Origin: an uncultured Eubacteriales bacterium
GTDB taxonomy: Bacteria > Bacillota > Clostridia > Oscillospirales > Oscillospiraceae
Assembly (NCBI GenBank): GCA_900544405.1
Contig: UQVA01000009.1
Coordinates: 7,113-71,112, forward strand
Length of the DNA stretch: 64,000 bases
Direction: 5' to 3'
The notes beneath the pieces are model-generated. The model was not told where the DNA came from, searched no databases, and saw only the letters and a program-made list of their open reading frames with translations. Below, piece by piece: positions 9,272-16,810 of the stretch. The translations under genes and the position numbers were made by a program. Position 1 is the stretch's first letter. Each line of letters opens with the position of its first letter.

Positions 9272-9389
9272 AAGCGATCAGGTTTCGGCCGACTTACGTC
9301 GAGGCGAAAAATAGCCTTCCCCTGGGTATGCTATCATCTGAAGTGCAATCCCCTGAAAAAGGAAGGACAACTCTGAAAAATCGCAAAAA

Positions 9390-9420
9390 TATCCCCGGTG
9401 CGTAGTACACCGGGGATGTT
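9390..9420 (-). terminator. Terminator after the GDPD gene
   Basis: ATCCCCGGTG / CACCGGGGAT stem with a 7-nt loop. On the minus strand it is followed by ATTTTTG. Confidence 0.8.
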
Positions 9421-9421
9421 T

Positions 9422-10225
9422 TTACGGTTCAAAGTTCTCAAAAATAGGGATCCAGCCCTCTTTTATGGCGGTGTTGTACTCCTCCATGGTCCGCAGGGTC
9501 CAACTGACCCCCTTCACGCCCCAGAGATTCCGCACCAGGTAGTTGCCCAGGGTGTTCCGGTGGGCGTACTTAAAGGCCACGAAATCCGGCACCGTCAGGA
9601 AGTTCTCCCACTGGGCCGTCACGGCCAGCCGCAGGAAGAAGGGCTGGTTTGCCTTGCTTTTCAGAAAATTTTCCGCCAGCTGTCCCCGGATAATGTCCGG
9701 CCGATGCTGCCGGAGCCACCGGACGCACCGGGGGTCGAAGGACTCGATGCAGTAGGGGCCCTCGTAGCCCTCCAGCATGGCGCAGACAGCCTCGCAAAGC
9801 TCGGCGTAATTATTGTCCACACTTTTCAACTCGATAATCATGGGCACCTGCCCCCGGAACAGGTCCAGTACCTGAGAAAACTGCGGGATGGTCTCGGAAG
9901 TCCCCTGCAGGAAGTGCCGGGACAGGTCCTCGGTGGTCAGGTCCTCCATGCGGCCCTCCCGGCCGGTGGTCCGGGACAGGTCCGAGTCGTGCATAACGCC
10001 CAGATTCCCGTCGGCCAGCAAATGCAGGTCCAGCTCCACGCCGTAGCCATGCTCCAGCGCCGCCCGGAAGGCCGCCAGACTATTTTCCGGCTTCTTCTCA
10101 TCATGGAGGCCCCGGTGGGCATACTTCCAGCCCAGCAGCCCCTCCCAGCCGGGGGCATTCCGCCGCCCCCGCAGGGACAGCAGGTACAAAACAAACAGGA
10201 CCACCAGAATAATGGCAACAATCAT
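9422..10225 (-). CDS. Glycerophosphodiester phosphodiesterase, membrane-anchored
   Basis: Hydrolyses glycerophosphodiesters to glycerol-3-phosphate and an alcohol. The 267-residue product starts with a hydrophobic segment (IVAIILVVLFVLYLL), so it is probably tethered to the membrane. The GDPD barrel follows, with the catalytic and metal residues AHRGLHDEKKPENS (about 36), VELDLH (about 62) and HDSDLSRTTGR (about 78), then MIIELKS and a C-terminal GVSWTLRT. It begins 3 bp after the upstream MFS gene and uses a ribosome site (GTGGAGG) inside that gene's last codons, so the two are co-transcribed. A role in lipid-headgroup turnover or salvage is likely. Confidence 0.9.
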   Translation of the reverse strand: MIVAIILVVLFVLYLLSLRGRRNAPGWEGLLGWKYAHRGLHDEKKPENSLAAFRAALEHGYGVELDLHLLADGNLGVMHDSDLSRTTGREGRMEDLTTEDLSRHFLQGTSETIPQFSQVLDLFRGQVPMIIELKSVDNNYAELCEAVCAMLEGYEGPYCIESFDPRCVRWLRQHRPDIIRGQLAENFLKSKANQPFFLRLAVTAQWENFLTVPDFVAFKYAHRNTLGNYLVRNLWGVKGVSWTLRTMEEYNTAIKEGWIPIFENFEP

Positions 10226-10228
10226 GAT

Positions 10229-11545
10229 TTAATCCTCCACATCAAAGGCCTCCAGCCCCTTTTTCGCCACGATTTTATTGTCACCGTGGCGCACAAAATT
10301 CATGGTAATGTACGACAGGAATGCGAAAATTGCCGAATAGGCAAACAGCAGATGATACCCCAGATACCGCATCAGCGCACCCGCCAGAATGGGCGTGGCG
10401 ATCTGGGCGGTCATGGAGAAGGTGTAATAAAGGCCCGTGAACTTGCCCACTTCCCCATCGCTGCACATCTCCACCACCATGGGCAGGGAGTTTACGTTGA
10501 TGGAGGCCCAGGCAATGCCCACCACCGCAAAAAGGCCGTACAGGGCCGGGTGGAAGCTGTGGCTGAACAGGGTGTACACGAAGGCGGCGGCAAAGCTGCC
10601 GCTGAGGAGCAGGGTGCCGAAGCGGATGGTCTTCCGGCGGCCGATCTTACTGGCCACCTGACCCACGGGAATGTAGCTGACGATGGCACCGGCGGTGGCG
10701 ATGGTCAGGCACATACTACTCTGGCTCAGGGTCATGCTCCACTGGTTCTGGGCATAAGTCGTGAACCAGGTGGTCACACCGTTATAGGCCACAAACCACA
10801 GGGCAATGGAGCAGAGCAGGAAGCCCAGGCTTTTTTTCACGGCGGCAGGCAGCTTCTCCCCGGCGGGGGTCTCCACAGCCAGGTCCTCCTCCGGATGCTG
10901 CTTCTCGTAATCCCGCTGACGGGCCACCAGCTTCGGCTCGTTGACCAGGGTCATCAGCACGATGAGCGCCAGCAGCATAATGCCCGCCACGATGGCAAAC
11001 AGGGGCAGATAGCTGGCGTCGGCGCTTTTGTCGGTATACAGGAAGGTGGTCAGCAGCAGATAAATGATGCCGCCCACGGCGCCCATCAGATTGATGACGG
11101 CGTTGGCCTTGCTCCGCAGGGGCTTGGGGGTCACATCCGGCATCAGGGCCACAGCGGGAGCACGATAAGTACCCATGGCCACCAGCAGCGCTCCCAGTAC
11201 CACCACAAAGGCCACCATTTTCCCCGCGGAGGGAGCAGCCCGATAGCTGTCGTTCAGTACCGGCAGGGCCATCATCAGCACGATCGCCGCCAGGGAGCCA
11301 AAGAGAATGAAAGGCCGGCGGCGGCCCAGGGGGCTGCGGCACTTGTCGGACAGCGCTCCGAACAGGGGCAGCAGGAACAGGGCCAGCACGTTGTCCGCCG
11401 CCATAATGGCACCGGAGAACACCTCGTTCATGTGAAAGGTGTTGGTGAGCATCAACGGCACCAGATTGTCGTACATTTGCCAGAAGGCGCAGATCGACAG
11501 GAAGGCAAAGCCGATGAGTACGGTATTTTTCTTGTCCAGCTTCAT
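10229..11545 (-). CDS. MFS transporter, GPH/SLC45-like sugar type
   Basis: A 438-residue major-facilitator protein with about 12 membrane segments. The loop after segment 2-3 reads SDKCRSPLGRRRPFILFG, typical of the sucrose/maltose-type SLC45-like and GPH branches. A charged central loop (about residues 205-235) separates the halves, and a second conserved loop reads ASKIGRRKTIRFG. ATG 11545 has CGGAGGTCC upstream, and a promoter lies at 11577-11605. It is co-transcribed with the GDPD gene, which raises glycerophosphodiesters as a possible cargo, but the sequence type points to a sugar. The substrate is not resolved. Confidence 0.82.
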   Translation of the reverse strand: MKLDKKNTVLIGFAFLSICAFWQMYDNLVPLMLTNTFHMNEVFSGAIMAADNVLALFLLPLFGALSDKCRSPLGRRRPFILFGSLAAIVLMMALPVLNDSYRAAPSAGKMVAFVVVLGALLVAMGTYRAPAVALMPDVTPKPLRSKANAVINLMGAVGGIIYLLLTTFLYTDKSADASYLPLFAIVAGIMLLALIVLMTLVNEPKLVARQRDYEKQHPEEDLAVETPAGEKLPAAVKKSLGFLLCSIALWFVAYNGVTTWFTTYAQNQWSMTLSQSSMCLTIATAGAIVSYIPVGQVASKIGRRKTIRFGTLLLSGSFAAAFVYTLFSHSFHPALYGLFAVVGIAWASINVNSLPMVVEMCSDGEVGKFTGLYYTFSMTAQIATPILAGALMRYLGYHLLFAYSAIFAFLSYITMNFVRHGDNKIVAKKGLEAFDVED

Positions 11546-11576
11546 GGAAGGACCTCCGTTCGGTTGTTCTTCTTAC

Positions 11577-11605
11577 ATAATAACGGATTTTTGCCTGAAT
11601 GTCCA
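11577..11605 (-). promoter_or_regulatory. Promoter of the MFS-GDPD operon
   Basis: Minus-strand TGGACA (11605-11600), 17 bp, TATTAT (11582-11577). It is divergent from the chromate-transporter promoter about 40 bp away. Confidence 0.65.
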
Positions 11606-11641
11606 GCCTCTTTTCATAAATTTTACCTGTCCGACTTCAAA

Positions 11642-11670
11642 TTGACAGCTTCCGCCGAAGATGGTATAAT
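11642..11670 (+). promoter_or_regulatory. Perfect-consensus sigma-A promoter of the CHR pair
   Basis: TTGACA (11642-11647), exactly 17 bp, TATAAT (11665-11670). AGGAGG at 11691-11696 then precedes the ATG at 11704. Confidence 0.9.
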
Positions 11671-11703
11671 AAAGAAAATTTTGTAAAAAGAGGAGGCTGG
11701 TCT

Positions 11704-12261
11704 ATGAAGCAGCTTTTGCGCCTGTTCGCAACGTTTTTCAAGATTGGCGCATTTACCTTCGGCGGGGGCTATGCCATGATCGCCCTGCTGGAAAATGAAT
11801 TCGTCACCAAGAAGCAATGGATTGACCAGGAGGAATTTCTGGACATGGTGGCCATTGCGGAATCCACCCCCGGCCCCGTGGCCATCAACAGCGCCACTTA
11901 CATAGGCTATCACATGGCAGGCTTCTGGGGGGCGCTGGTATCCACCGTGGCCGTGGTGCTGCCCTCCTTCCTGATTATCTTCGCCATTTCTCTGGTGTTT
12001 GACCAGTTCCTGGCAATATCTTATGTAAACTACGCCTTTCAGGGCATCCGGGTCTGCGTGGTATACCTCATCCTCAGCGCCGGTCTGAAGGTGTTCCGCT
12101 CCCTGGAGCAGACCTGGAAGAATCGCCTGCTGTGCTTCGGAGTGTTCGGTCTGATGACCGCTTTCTCCCTGTTCAGCGTGAATTTCTCCTCCATCTGGTT
12201 CATCGTTATCTGCGGCGTGCTGGGCCTGGCCCTGTTCCATCGGAAGGGGGCGGCGGAATGA
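11704..12261 (+). CDS. Chromate-transporter (CHR) family protein, first half
   Basis: A short-chain CHR protein of 185 residues, half the length of fused ChrA. Short CHR proteins usually work as a pair of unlike subunits exporting chromate or another oxyanion. CHR motifs are clear: FTFGGGYAMI near residue 18 and AESTPGPVAINSATYIGY near 57, followed by hydrophobic segments. It overlaps the second CHR gene by ATGA. A consensus promoter and strong AGGAGG site suggest constitutive expression. Chromate itself is a family label; the physiological anion is unknown. Confidence 0.88.
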   Translation: MKQLLRLFATFFKIGAFTFGGGYAMIALLENEFVTKKQWIDQEEFLDMVAIAESTPGPVAINSATYIGYHMAGFWGALVSTVAVVLPSFLIIFAISLVFDQFLAISYVNYAFQGIRVCVVYLILSAGLKVFRSLEQTWKNRLLCFGVFGLMTAFSLFSVNFSSIWFIVICGVLGLALFHRKGAAE

Positions 12262-12827
12262 TCCTCTGGAATCTGTTCTCCACCTTCTTCGGCATCGGCG
12301 CCGTGTCCTTCGGCGGCGGCTACGGCATGATCTCCCTGGTCCGGGAGGCTGTGGAGCGGAACGGCTGGCTGACGGAGTCGGAATTTCTGGATTTCATCGC
12401 CGTTTCCGAATCCACCCCCGGCTCCCTGGCCGTGAACATGGCCACCTTCATCGGCTCCTCTCAGGCAGGGGTCCTGGGCAGCCTGCTGGCGACCCTGGGC
12501 GTGGTGCTGCCCTCCTTCCTTGTGATTTTGCTGATCGCAGCCGTCATCCGGAACCTTCTGAAATACGGCCCGGTCCAGGCTTTTCTGGCAGGCGTGCGGC
12601 CTTGCGTGGTAGGCATGATCCTCTCCACTGCCGCCACCATGGGCCTGACCACCCTGCTGGGTGCCAAGACCATTCAGTCCATTGTTTCCCCGGACTGGAC
12701 GGGCATCCTGATTTTCGCCATCCTGTGGGTGGTCCATGGGGTCTGGAAGGCCGTCCGCAAAAAGTCCCCCTCCCCGATCGCCATGATTTTGCTGTCCGCA
12801 GTTTTGGGACTGCTGCTGTGCAGGTAA
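12258..12827 (+). CDS. Chromate-transporter (CHR) family protein, second half
   Basis: The second short CHR subunit (189 residues). It shows the same motifs as its neighbour: VSFGGGYGMI near residue 16 and SESTPGSLAVNMATFIG near 50, then hydrophobic segments and a basic tail region. The start ATG 12258 overlaps the first gene's stop (ATGA), indicating translational coupling. A longer in-frame extension upstream lies inside the first gene and is not needed. Transcription ends at the hairpin at 12830-12866. Confidence 0.88.
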   Translation: MILWNLFSTFFGIGAVSFGGGYGMISLVREAVERNGWLTESEFLDFIAVSESTPGSLAVNMATFIGSSQAGVLGSLLATLGVVLPSFLVILLIAAVIRNLLKYGPVQAFLAGVRPCVVGMILSTAATMGLTTLLGAKTIQSIVSPDWTGILIFAILWVVHGVWKAVRKKSPSPIAMILLSAVLGLLLCR

Positions 12828-12829
12828 AA

Positions 12830-12866
12830 ATCACCGGAGCGGCTCACCCCGCTCCGGTGATTTTTT
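12830..12866 (+). terminator. Terminator of the CHR pair, overlapping the convergent gene's end
   Basis: A 12-13 bp stem (TCACCGGAGCGG / CCGCTCCGGTGA) with TTTTTT. The stop codon of the convergent gene (12844-12846) lies inside the loop, so the hairpin also encodes that protein's last residues. Confidence 0.85.
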
Positions 12867-13686
12867 CCTTTCGCTGCAAGTGCAGCGCCCATTCGCATTG
12901 CCGCTTGTAGCGCCGCAAATAGACCGCCAACAACACATCCGCCCCGGCGCACAGCATCAGCGATGCCGCTGCGAAGATCTGCCCCGGATGCGCCGCAAGT
13001 TCGATCTTGTAGTAAGACTGCACATAGTCCTGCACGATGGTCAGCGTCACCAGCCGCCGGGCCGCCAGCAGCAGACATCCCACCGCCAGCCAACTGAAAC
13101 CACTGGCCATCCGGCCCGGAATGGCCCGGTCGTCCAGCTTCCCGGTGGCAAAGCTATAAGCCATGCTGGCTGTCCCATCACTAAGGGCATTCAAAAATTT
13201 CCGCAGCTGGAAAAATAAGAACGCCGCCAGGCTGGCCATGATGCCCTCCATCACCGCCATGGCAAAGAAGGCATACACCCCACCGTTTTCCGGCAGCGTC
13301 AGCACGGCATAACGGACAAATCGATAGACGAACAGGACCGCAAGCCCCGCCCCCGCCACGTTCACGGCCGTCTCGGCCCATTGGGCCAGAGTGGACAGCC
13401 GTCCCAGCCCACGGGCAGGATGCCCCCGAAGGCTGTCACCGATGCCCGCCGCCACGATCAGCGGCACCGCCACACACAGCACACTGACCAGGCCGTACAG
13501 CGCCAGCCAGGTGTTTTGGGCCTGCCGCTCCCCGACACCACCTGCGGCCAGCTGCGCCCGCAGTACCGTCCGGAAGCCCGCATCCGGCAGCAGCATCACC
13601 GTCGGAAGCCCCACCGCCCCAGCCAGCAGGAACAGGGCCGCCGCAATGCGGGTCATCCGGGAATGTTGAAATAATTTGGTGGACAC
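12844..13686 (-). CDS. Unrecognised integral membrane protein
   Basis: I do not recognise this 280-residue protein. It has about five to six hydrophobic segments, starting with ALFLLAGAVGLPTVMLL. The loops are rich in Arg and Gln, and the C-terminus is basic (YLRRYKRQCEW). I chose GTG 13686 because AAGGAGG sits 9 bp upstream. The frame stays open to 13884 only because the adjacent palindromic repeat lacks stops, and that extension is not credible. It is convergent with the CHR pair and shares its terminator region. No catalytic motif is visible. Confidence 0.65.
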   Translation of the reverse strand: MSTKLFQHSRMTRIAAALFLLAGAVGLPTVMLLPDAGFRTVLRAQLAAGGVGERQAQNTWLALYGLVSVLCVAVPLIVAAGIGDSLRGHPARGLGRLSTLAQWAETAVNVAGAGLAVLFVYRFVRYAVLTLPENGGVYAFFAMAVMEGIMASLAAFLFFQLRKFLNALSDGTASMAYSFATGKLDDRAIPGRMASGFSWLAVGCLLLAARRLVTLTIVQDYVQSYYKIELAAHPGQIFAAASLMLCAGADVLLAVYLRRYKRQCEWALHLQRKEKITGAG

Positions 13687-13724
13687 CCCCGCACCTCCTT
13701 GTTCAGGTCTTGGTCGTTCAGCGC

Positions 13725-13850
13725 AAAGGCTTCCCCGCCGTGGGGAAGGTGTCACAGTCGTGCCGTGACGGGTGGGCTTGAAGGCAGCAGCGCCGTACTT
13801 TTCTCTGGTGATAATCGAGACCTCATCCGTCAGCCCTGACGGGCTGATGA
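13725..13850. repeat. Composite palindromic repeat, copy 3 (two inverted parts)
   Basis: AAAGGCTTCCCC GCCG TGGGGAAGG with a TCACAGTCGTGCCGTGA-type second stem (13725-13775). An inverted tail follows (GACCTCATCCGTC, with AGCCCTGACGGGCT as stem, 13818-13850). A further decayed piece (CCTGGGGAAGCC) lies at about 13919. Confidence 0.7.
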
Positions 13851-14030
13851 GCGCAGGCTTAGCATGACCGCCACCGTCAGTCAAATAGATTTTGGATTCG
13901 CTGCGCAGAGCGCCAACCTCCTGGGGAAGCCTAATGCCTCGCCGGGAGTTGGCCGCTCAGAGCAAAGCTGCTCTTTTTCCTGGTCCTATCTTACCATATC
14001 GCCCATCGAAAAACAACGCAGAAAAAGAGA

Positions 14031-14059
14031 TTGCATTTCCGGAAGAAATCCATTATAAT
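14031..14059 (+). promoter_or_regulatory. Promoter upstream of tRNA-Pro
   Basis: TTGCAT (14031-14036), 17 bp, TATAAT (14054-14059). It starts about 220 bp before the tRNA, so the precursor has a long leader or contains another small RNA. Confidence 0.65.
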
Positions 14060-14283
14060 ATGCTTCGGATGTAGCCCCCTTGTGTGCGGCATATCCCCGC
14101 TTGTGTGGCATAGAATGCACCATATTCAGCGCTTAAAGTCTTTTTTTCGTGTAGCATCGGATGTATCCAGTACTTAAGCTCCCACCTGTGCGACATAGCG
14201 TGCGCCATATCCGTCGTTTGGGCCGTTCCGCTTCTTAACATTTGTGATATCCCCCTCCTCCAATAATTTCAATAATTTTGTAT

Positions 14284-14359
14284 CCGGGTGTAGCGCAGCT
14301 GGTAGCGCGCCTGCTTTGGGAGCAGGATGCCGCAGGTTCGAATCCTGTCACTCGGACCA
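14284..14359 (+). tRNA. tRNA-Pro (anticodon TGG)
   Basis: A full cloverleaf with an encoded CCA. Acceptor CCGGGTG pairs with CACTCGG (one G-T wobble). The anticodon arm is CCTGC TTTGGGA GCAGG, reading TGG. The T loop is GGTTCGAATCC. It is followed at once by a terminator hairpin and then by a recombinase remnant, so it marks the left edge of the putative island. Confidence 0.96.
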
Positions 14360-14360
14360 T

Positions 14361-14413
14361 GCAGAGTGTCCTTATAGGATCTGAGTATCCTGTAATGGAC
14401 ACTCTGCTTTTTT
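14361..14413 (+). terminator. Terminator after tRNA-Pro
   Basis: GCAGAGTGTCC / GGACACTCTGC stem enclosing a smaller AGGAT/ATCCT stem, followed by TTTTTT. Confidence 0.85.
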
Positions 14414-14789
14414 ATGTGAAGAATGGTGAAAAGCTGGAGCTGTCGATCATCACCCGTTCCCGCACGCACAGCAGCTTGACCTTGTGCTCGGTCAGCAGGT
14501 CGATGTATTGCTTTGTCATGCCCCAATCCCGCCCCAAGCGGTCAAGGCTGTTTACCAGCACCACATCCACCTTTCCGGCAAGAACGGCCTCCGTCAGCTC
14601 TTGCAGAGCCGGACGGTCAAGGGTCAATCCCGAGCCATGCTCGGCGGCAACACCAACGATGGTGTAGATTGCTACCAAACGGAAGTTGTGAATGCAAACC
14701 TCAAAGCAGTTTACGCCCTGCACGCCTTCTATCCTGCGGCCTGCGTCAGCACATATGCCGTTGTGTTTTGCGACATGAACGGCAGACAA
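14412..14789 (-). pseudogene. Serine-recombinase (resolvase-type) catalytic-domain remnant
   Basis: The readable core resembles the middle of a large serine recombinase N-terminal domain: LTLDRPALQELTEAV, then VDVVLVNSLDRLGRD with the catalytic SxxRLGR arginines, then LLTEHKVKLLCVRER. The start, including the YxRxS nucleophile segment, and the whole DNA-binding C-terminal part are missing. The first about 35 residues look unrelated and overlap the 3' end of the lipoprotein gene (14729) in another frame. It is therefore a dead fragment, probably the scar of a mobile element. Its place next to tRNA-Pro and the foreign-looking genes supports an island boundary. Confidence 0.72.
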
Positions 14790-15994
14790 ATGCCGCTCTC
14801 ACCTGCGCCGACCAGCAGCTCCGTGCCGCTGGGGCTGATCAGAAGAGGATACGTCTCATACAGATACATCGGACCGTCCGTGACGCCGTAGCTGTTACCG
14901 CCCACAAGCGACAGGCTGAGCGTCACATAGCTCGGCCCGTCCGGAATGGTCTGAATTGTCCAGAGGCCGCTCCACATCTCCTCAATGTCGTCGCTGTTCT
15001 CGTATGTCCACTCCAGATCGACTGTGCCGCCCGTCTCATCCTCGAGATAGAAGCGCAGCGAGAAATAGGCATAGCGGCCGGTTTCCTCTACCGTGGTTTC
15101 TGTGATCCAGCCCATGCCGTCGCGCTGCGATCCGGCGAGACCGAGCGCAGTCATGCCTGTCCAGCCATCGGAAAGCCAACTGGCAAATTCGGGTGGGGCG
15201 TTATACCAGGCGTATTCTGTAAAGTCAAACGAAAGATAGTCGCCGTCTTCCGATGTACACGGTGCAAGATAGCGCATCGCATCAAGCGAGGGATACCAGT
15301 TGCAGGTGTTCCCGTTGCTGTCGGTGATGAAGACTTGTGTGTCGGCCTCATATGCAGCGCCGTCGAGATTTGCAAAGAGCAGTACCGGCTCGCCGCTCTC
15401 CGACCGGTAAAGCACCTCCGTGACCTCGTCGGTCTGTGTCGCCTCGTTCCACTGGACACGGTTGATTGCAACCGTCGCATTTTCGTCGACCGGCACGATG
15501 CAGTACAGATGTCCCGCGCTGCCGATCATGTGCTCCGCATTGATCTCCGCAAGAAAGGGATATTCGAGGAGCATTGCTTCATTGGTTTCCTGCAGCCACG
15601 CAGGGAAGCCTGTCTCGAATCCCTCGTCAAACAGGCCGCCGACATAGCCGAGATATGCCGCACCAAACATTGTCATTGGAAAGTCCATCCTGTCACGCAG
15701 CCATTCAAGCGAGGCCTCCGCCTCCCGTGAAAACCCGGATTGCACCGGCTGTGTGTCCACGGCTTCATTTCGTGACGTGTGATTGCTCATGCCGCCCTGC
15801 GATGTATTTTCTTCCGGCTGTCCTTCCGGTGCTTTTTTATCGGCCTTTGTGGGGAGCGTGGGGAGGTTAACCTTATCCGGACTCTTTTTTTGGTCGCCCG
15901 ACTCCGTTTGCGGCTTCTTAGCACAGGCACAAAGCAACAGCAGCAGAGCCGCTGCCAGCAACAGCGCGAGTGCTTTCCTGAGTGTTGTTTTCAT
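14729..15994 (-). CDS. Secreted lipoprotein of unknown function (island)
   Basis: A 421-residue lipoprotein with a basic start, a hydrophobic stretch and the lipobox LLCAC (Cys near 24). A charged linker (about 25-85) leads into a globular, acidic, Trp/Tyr-rich region. I recognise no domain. The last gene of the minus-strand island cluster, it lies 11 bp after the TPM-domain gene. Its final about 15 codons fall within the recombinase remnant, so the native C-terminus may have been replaced when the island edge decayed. It probably acts on the outer face of the membrane with its TPM and zinc-ribbon neighbours. Confidence 0.75.
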   Translation of the reverse strand: MKTTLRKALALLLAAALLLLLCACAKKPQTESGDQKKSPDKVNLPTLPTKADKKAPEGQPEENTSQGGMSNHTSRNEAVDTQPVQSGFSREAEASLEWLRDRMDFPMTMFGAAYLGYVGGLFDEGFETGFPAWLQETNEAMLLEYPFLAEINAEHMIGSAGHLYCIVPVDENATVAINRVQWNEATQTDEVTEVLYRSESGEPVLLFANLDGAAYEADTQVFITDSNGNTCNWYPSLDAMRYLAPCTSEDGDYLSFDFTEYAWYNAPPEFASWLSDGWTGMTALGLAGSQRDGMGWITETTVEETGRYAYFSLRFYLEDETGGTVDLEWTYENSDDIEEMWSGLWTIQTIPDGPSYVTLSLSLVGGNSYGVTDGPMYLYETYPLLISPSGTELLVGAGESGICLPFMSQNTTAYVLTQAAG

Positions 15995-16005
15995 AACTGC
16001 TCCTT

Positions 16006-16797
16006 TCAGAATGTTCCGCTTCGGCCGGAACCTCCTCCGCCGGATTCGCTGGAGCTGCTTCCGCCGCCGGAGGAGCTGCGCTCAATCTTCCGGCTGGATG
16101 TCGTCTTGTGCGTAAAACGATCGGATCGCTCCGTAAGGCGGAGTCCCGCGGAGACGTAGGTGTCTGCGGTTGCTTTTTCGGATACATTGTCCATTTTCTG
16201 CCATATCACAGCGACGATTGCAGCTGCCGCCAGCAGGGAAAGACCAATTACAATAAGGATCGGAAAGAACAGGCTTGCCCGGACGGGCTTTCCTGCGGAA
16301 GCCTTTCCAAGATAGATGCTGCATTCCTTGATATAATCCTCAAAGCCGCCGTACCAGTCGTTCTCACCGAAATTGTCGAGGAATACCTTTTCCAGCTTCT
16401 CCTGACCATAGCTGTTGAACGTATACTCGCAGCGTGAGCCGTAGCAGAACATTGCCCAGTCGCGGTCATCCATACTGAGCAGGAGCATGATCCCATCACG
16501 GTTCGGTCCTTCGCCCATGGTATATTGATGGTAGATGGTGTAGGTCGCCTTATAGACGCCTCCGGAATGGAAGTCCCGATAGTCCTCCACGGTTACGATG
16601 TAAACGCCGACACCATACTTTTGGGATACGCTTTCCGCCATCTTTTCCAGCAGCATATTTTCGTTTTCGCTGAGAAGTCCGGCCGCATCCGTCACATAAG
16701 AAAGCTGTGCACCTGTTTGCTCAGCCGCAGTCACATTCACGCAGAGCACAAGGCAGAACACAAACACCAGAAGGAGATAGCATGTTCTTTTTTTCAT
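16006..16797 (-). CDS. TPM-domain membrane protein (YgcG/YdjH-like)
   Basis: A 263-residue protein with a signal peptide (TCYLLLVFVFCLVLCVNVTAA) and an extracytoplasmic TPM domain (about 30-165; VTDAAGLLSENE, DGIMLLLSMDDRDWAMF). One membrane helix follows (about 175-200), then a cytosolic tail ending in a Ser/Gly run and GRSGTF, as is usual in this family. TPM domains occur in membrane-repair and stress modules. In B. subtilis the ydjH gene sits beside ydjG (zinc ribbon) and ydjI (SPFH). Here the zinc-ribbon gene is 13 bp upstream and an SPFH gene is in the same cluster, so a shared membrane-stress role is a reasonable inference. Confidence 0.82.
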   Translation of the reverse strand: MKKRTCYLLLVFVFCLVLCVNVTAAEQTGAQLSYVTDAAGLLSENENMLLEKMAESVSQKYGVGVYIVTVEDYRDFHSGGVYKATYTIYHQYTMGEGPNRDGIMLLLSMDDRDWAMFCYGSRCEYTFNSYGQEKLEKVFLDNFGENDWYGGFEDYIKECSIYLGKASAGKPVRASLFFPILIVIGLSLLAAAAIVAVIWQKMDNVSEKATADTYVSAGLRLTERSDRFTHKTTSSRKIERSSSGGGSSSSESGGGGSGRSGTF

Positions 16798-16810
16798 TTC
16801 TCAGCCCTCC

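Larger units (their letters stand above)
9023..9421. other. Gene-free gap with repeat material
   Basis: About 400 bp between divergent and convergent neighbours. I see the rodA promoter, one copy of the composite palindromic repeat plus a GC-rich partial copy (about 9140-9200), and a terminator at 9390-9420. Short open frames here are repeat-derived, and none has a convincing start. Confidence 0.7.
13687..14283. other. Gene-free gap before tRNA-Pro
   Basis: About 600 bp. The first 250 bp are composite palindromic repeat fragments in both orientations. After these come a good promoter (14031-14059) and a pair of imperfect direct repeats (about 14062-14219). No credible coding frame is seen. 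A promoter more than 200 bp before the tRNA leaves room for an unannotated small RNA. Confidence 0.6.

Noticed and set aside
9398..11686. Plus-strand frame of about 760 codons opposite the GDPD and MFS genes
   Set aside because: It spans two real minus-strand genes and their terminator, and has no ribosome site or domains.
13686..13884. N-terminal extension of the 280-residue membrane protein
   Set aside because: It is repeat-derived sequence, and AAGGAGG supports GTG 13686.
14284..14359. tRNA-Pro 3' end as a duplicated attachment site
   Set aside because: I looked for a second copy of GGTTCGAATCCTGTCACTCG near 31.3-32 kb and did not find one.
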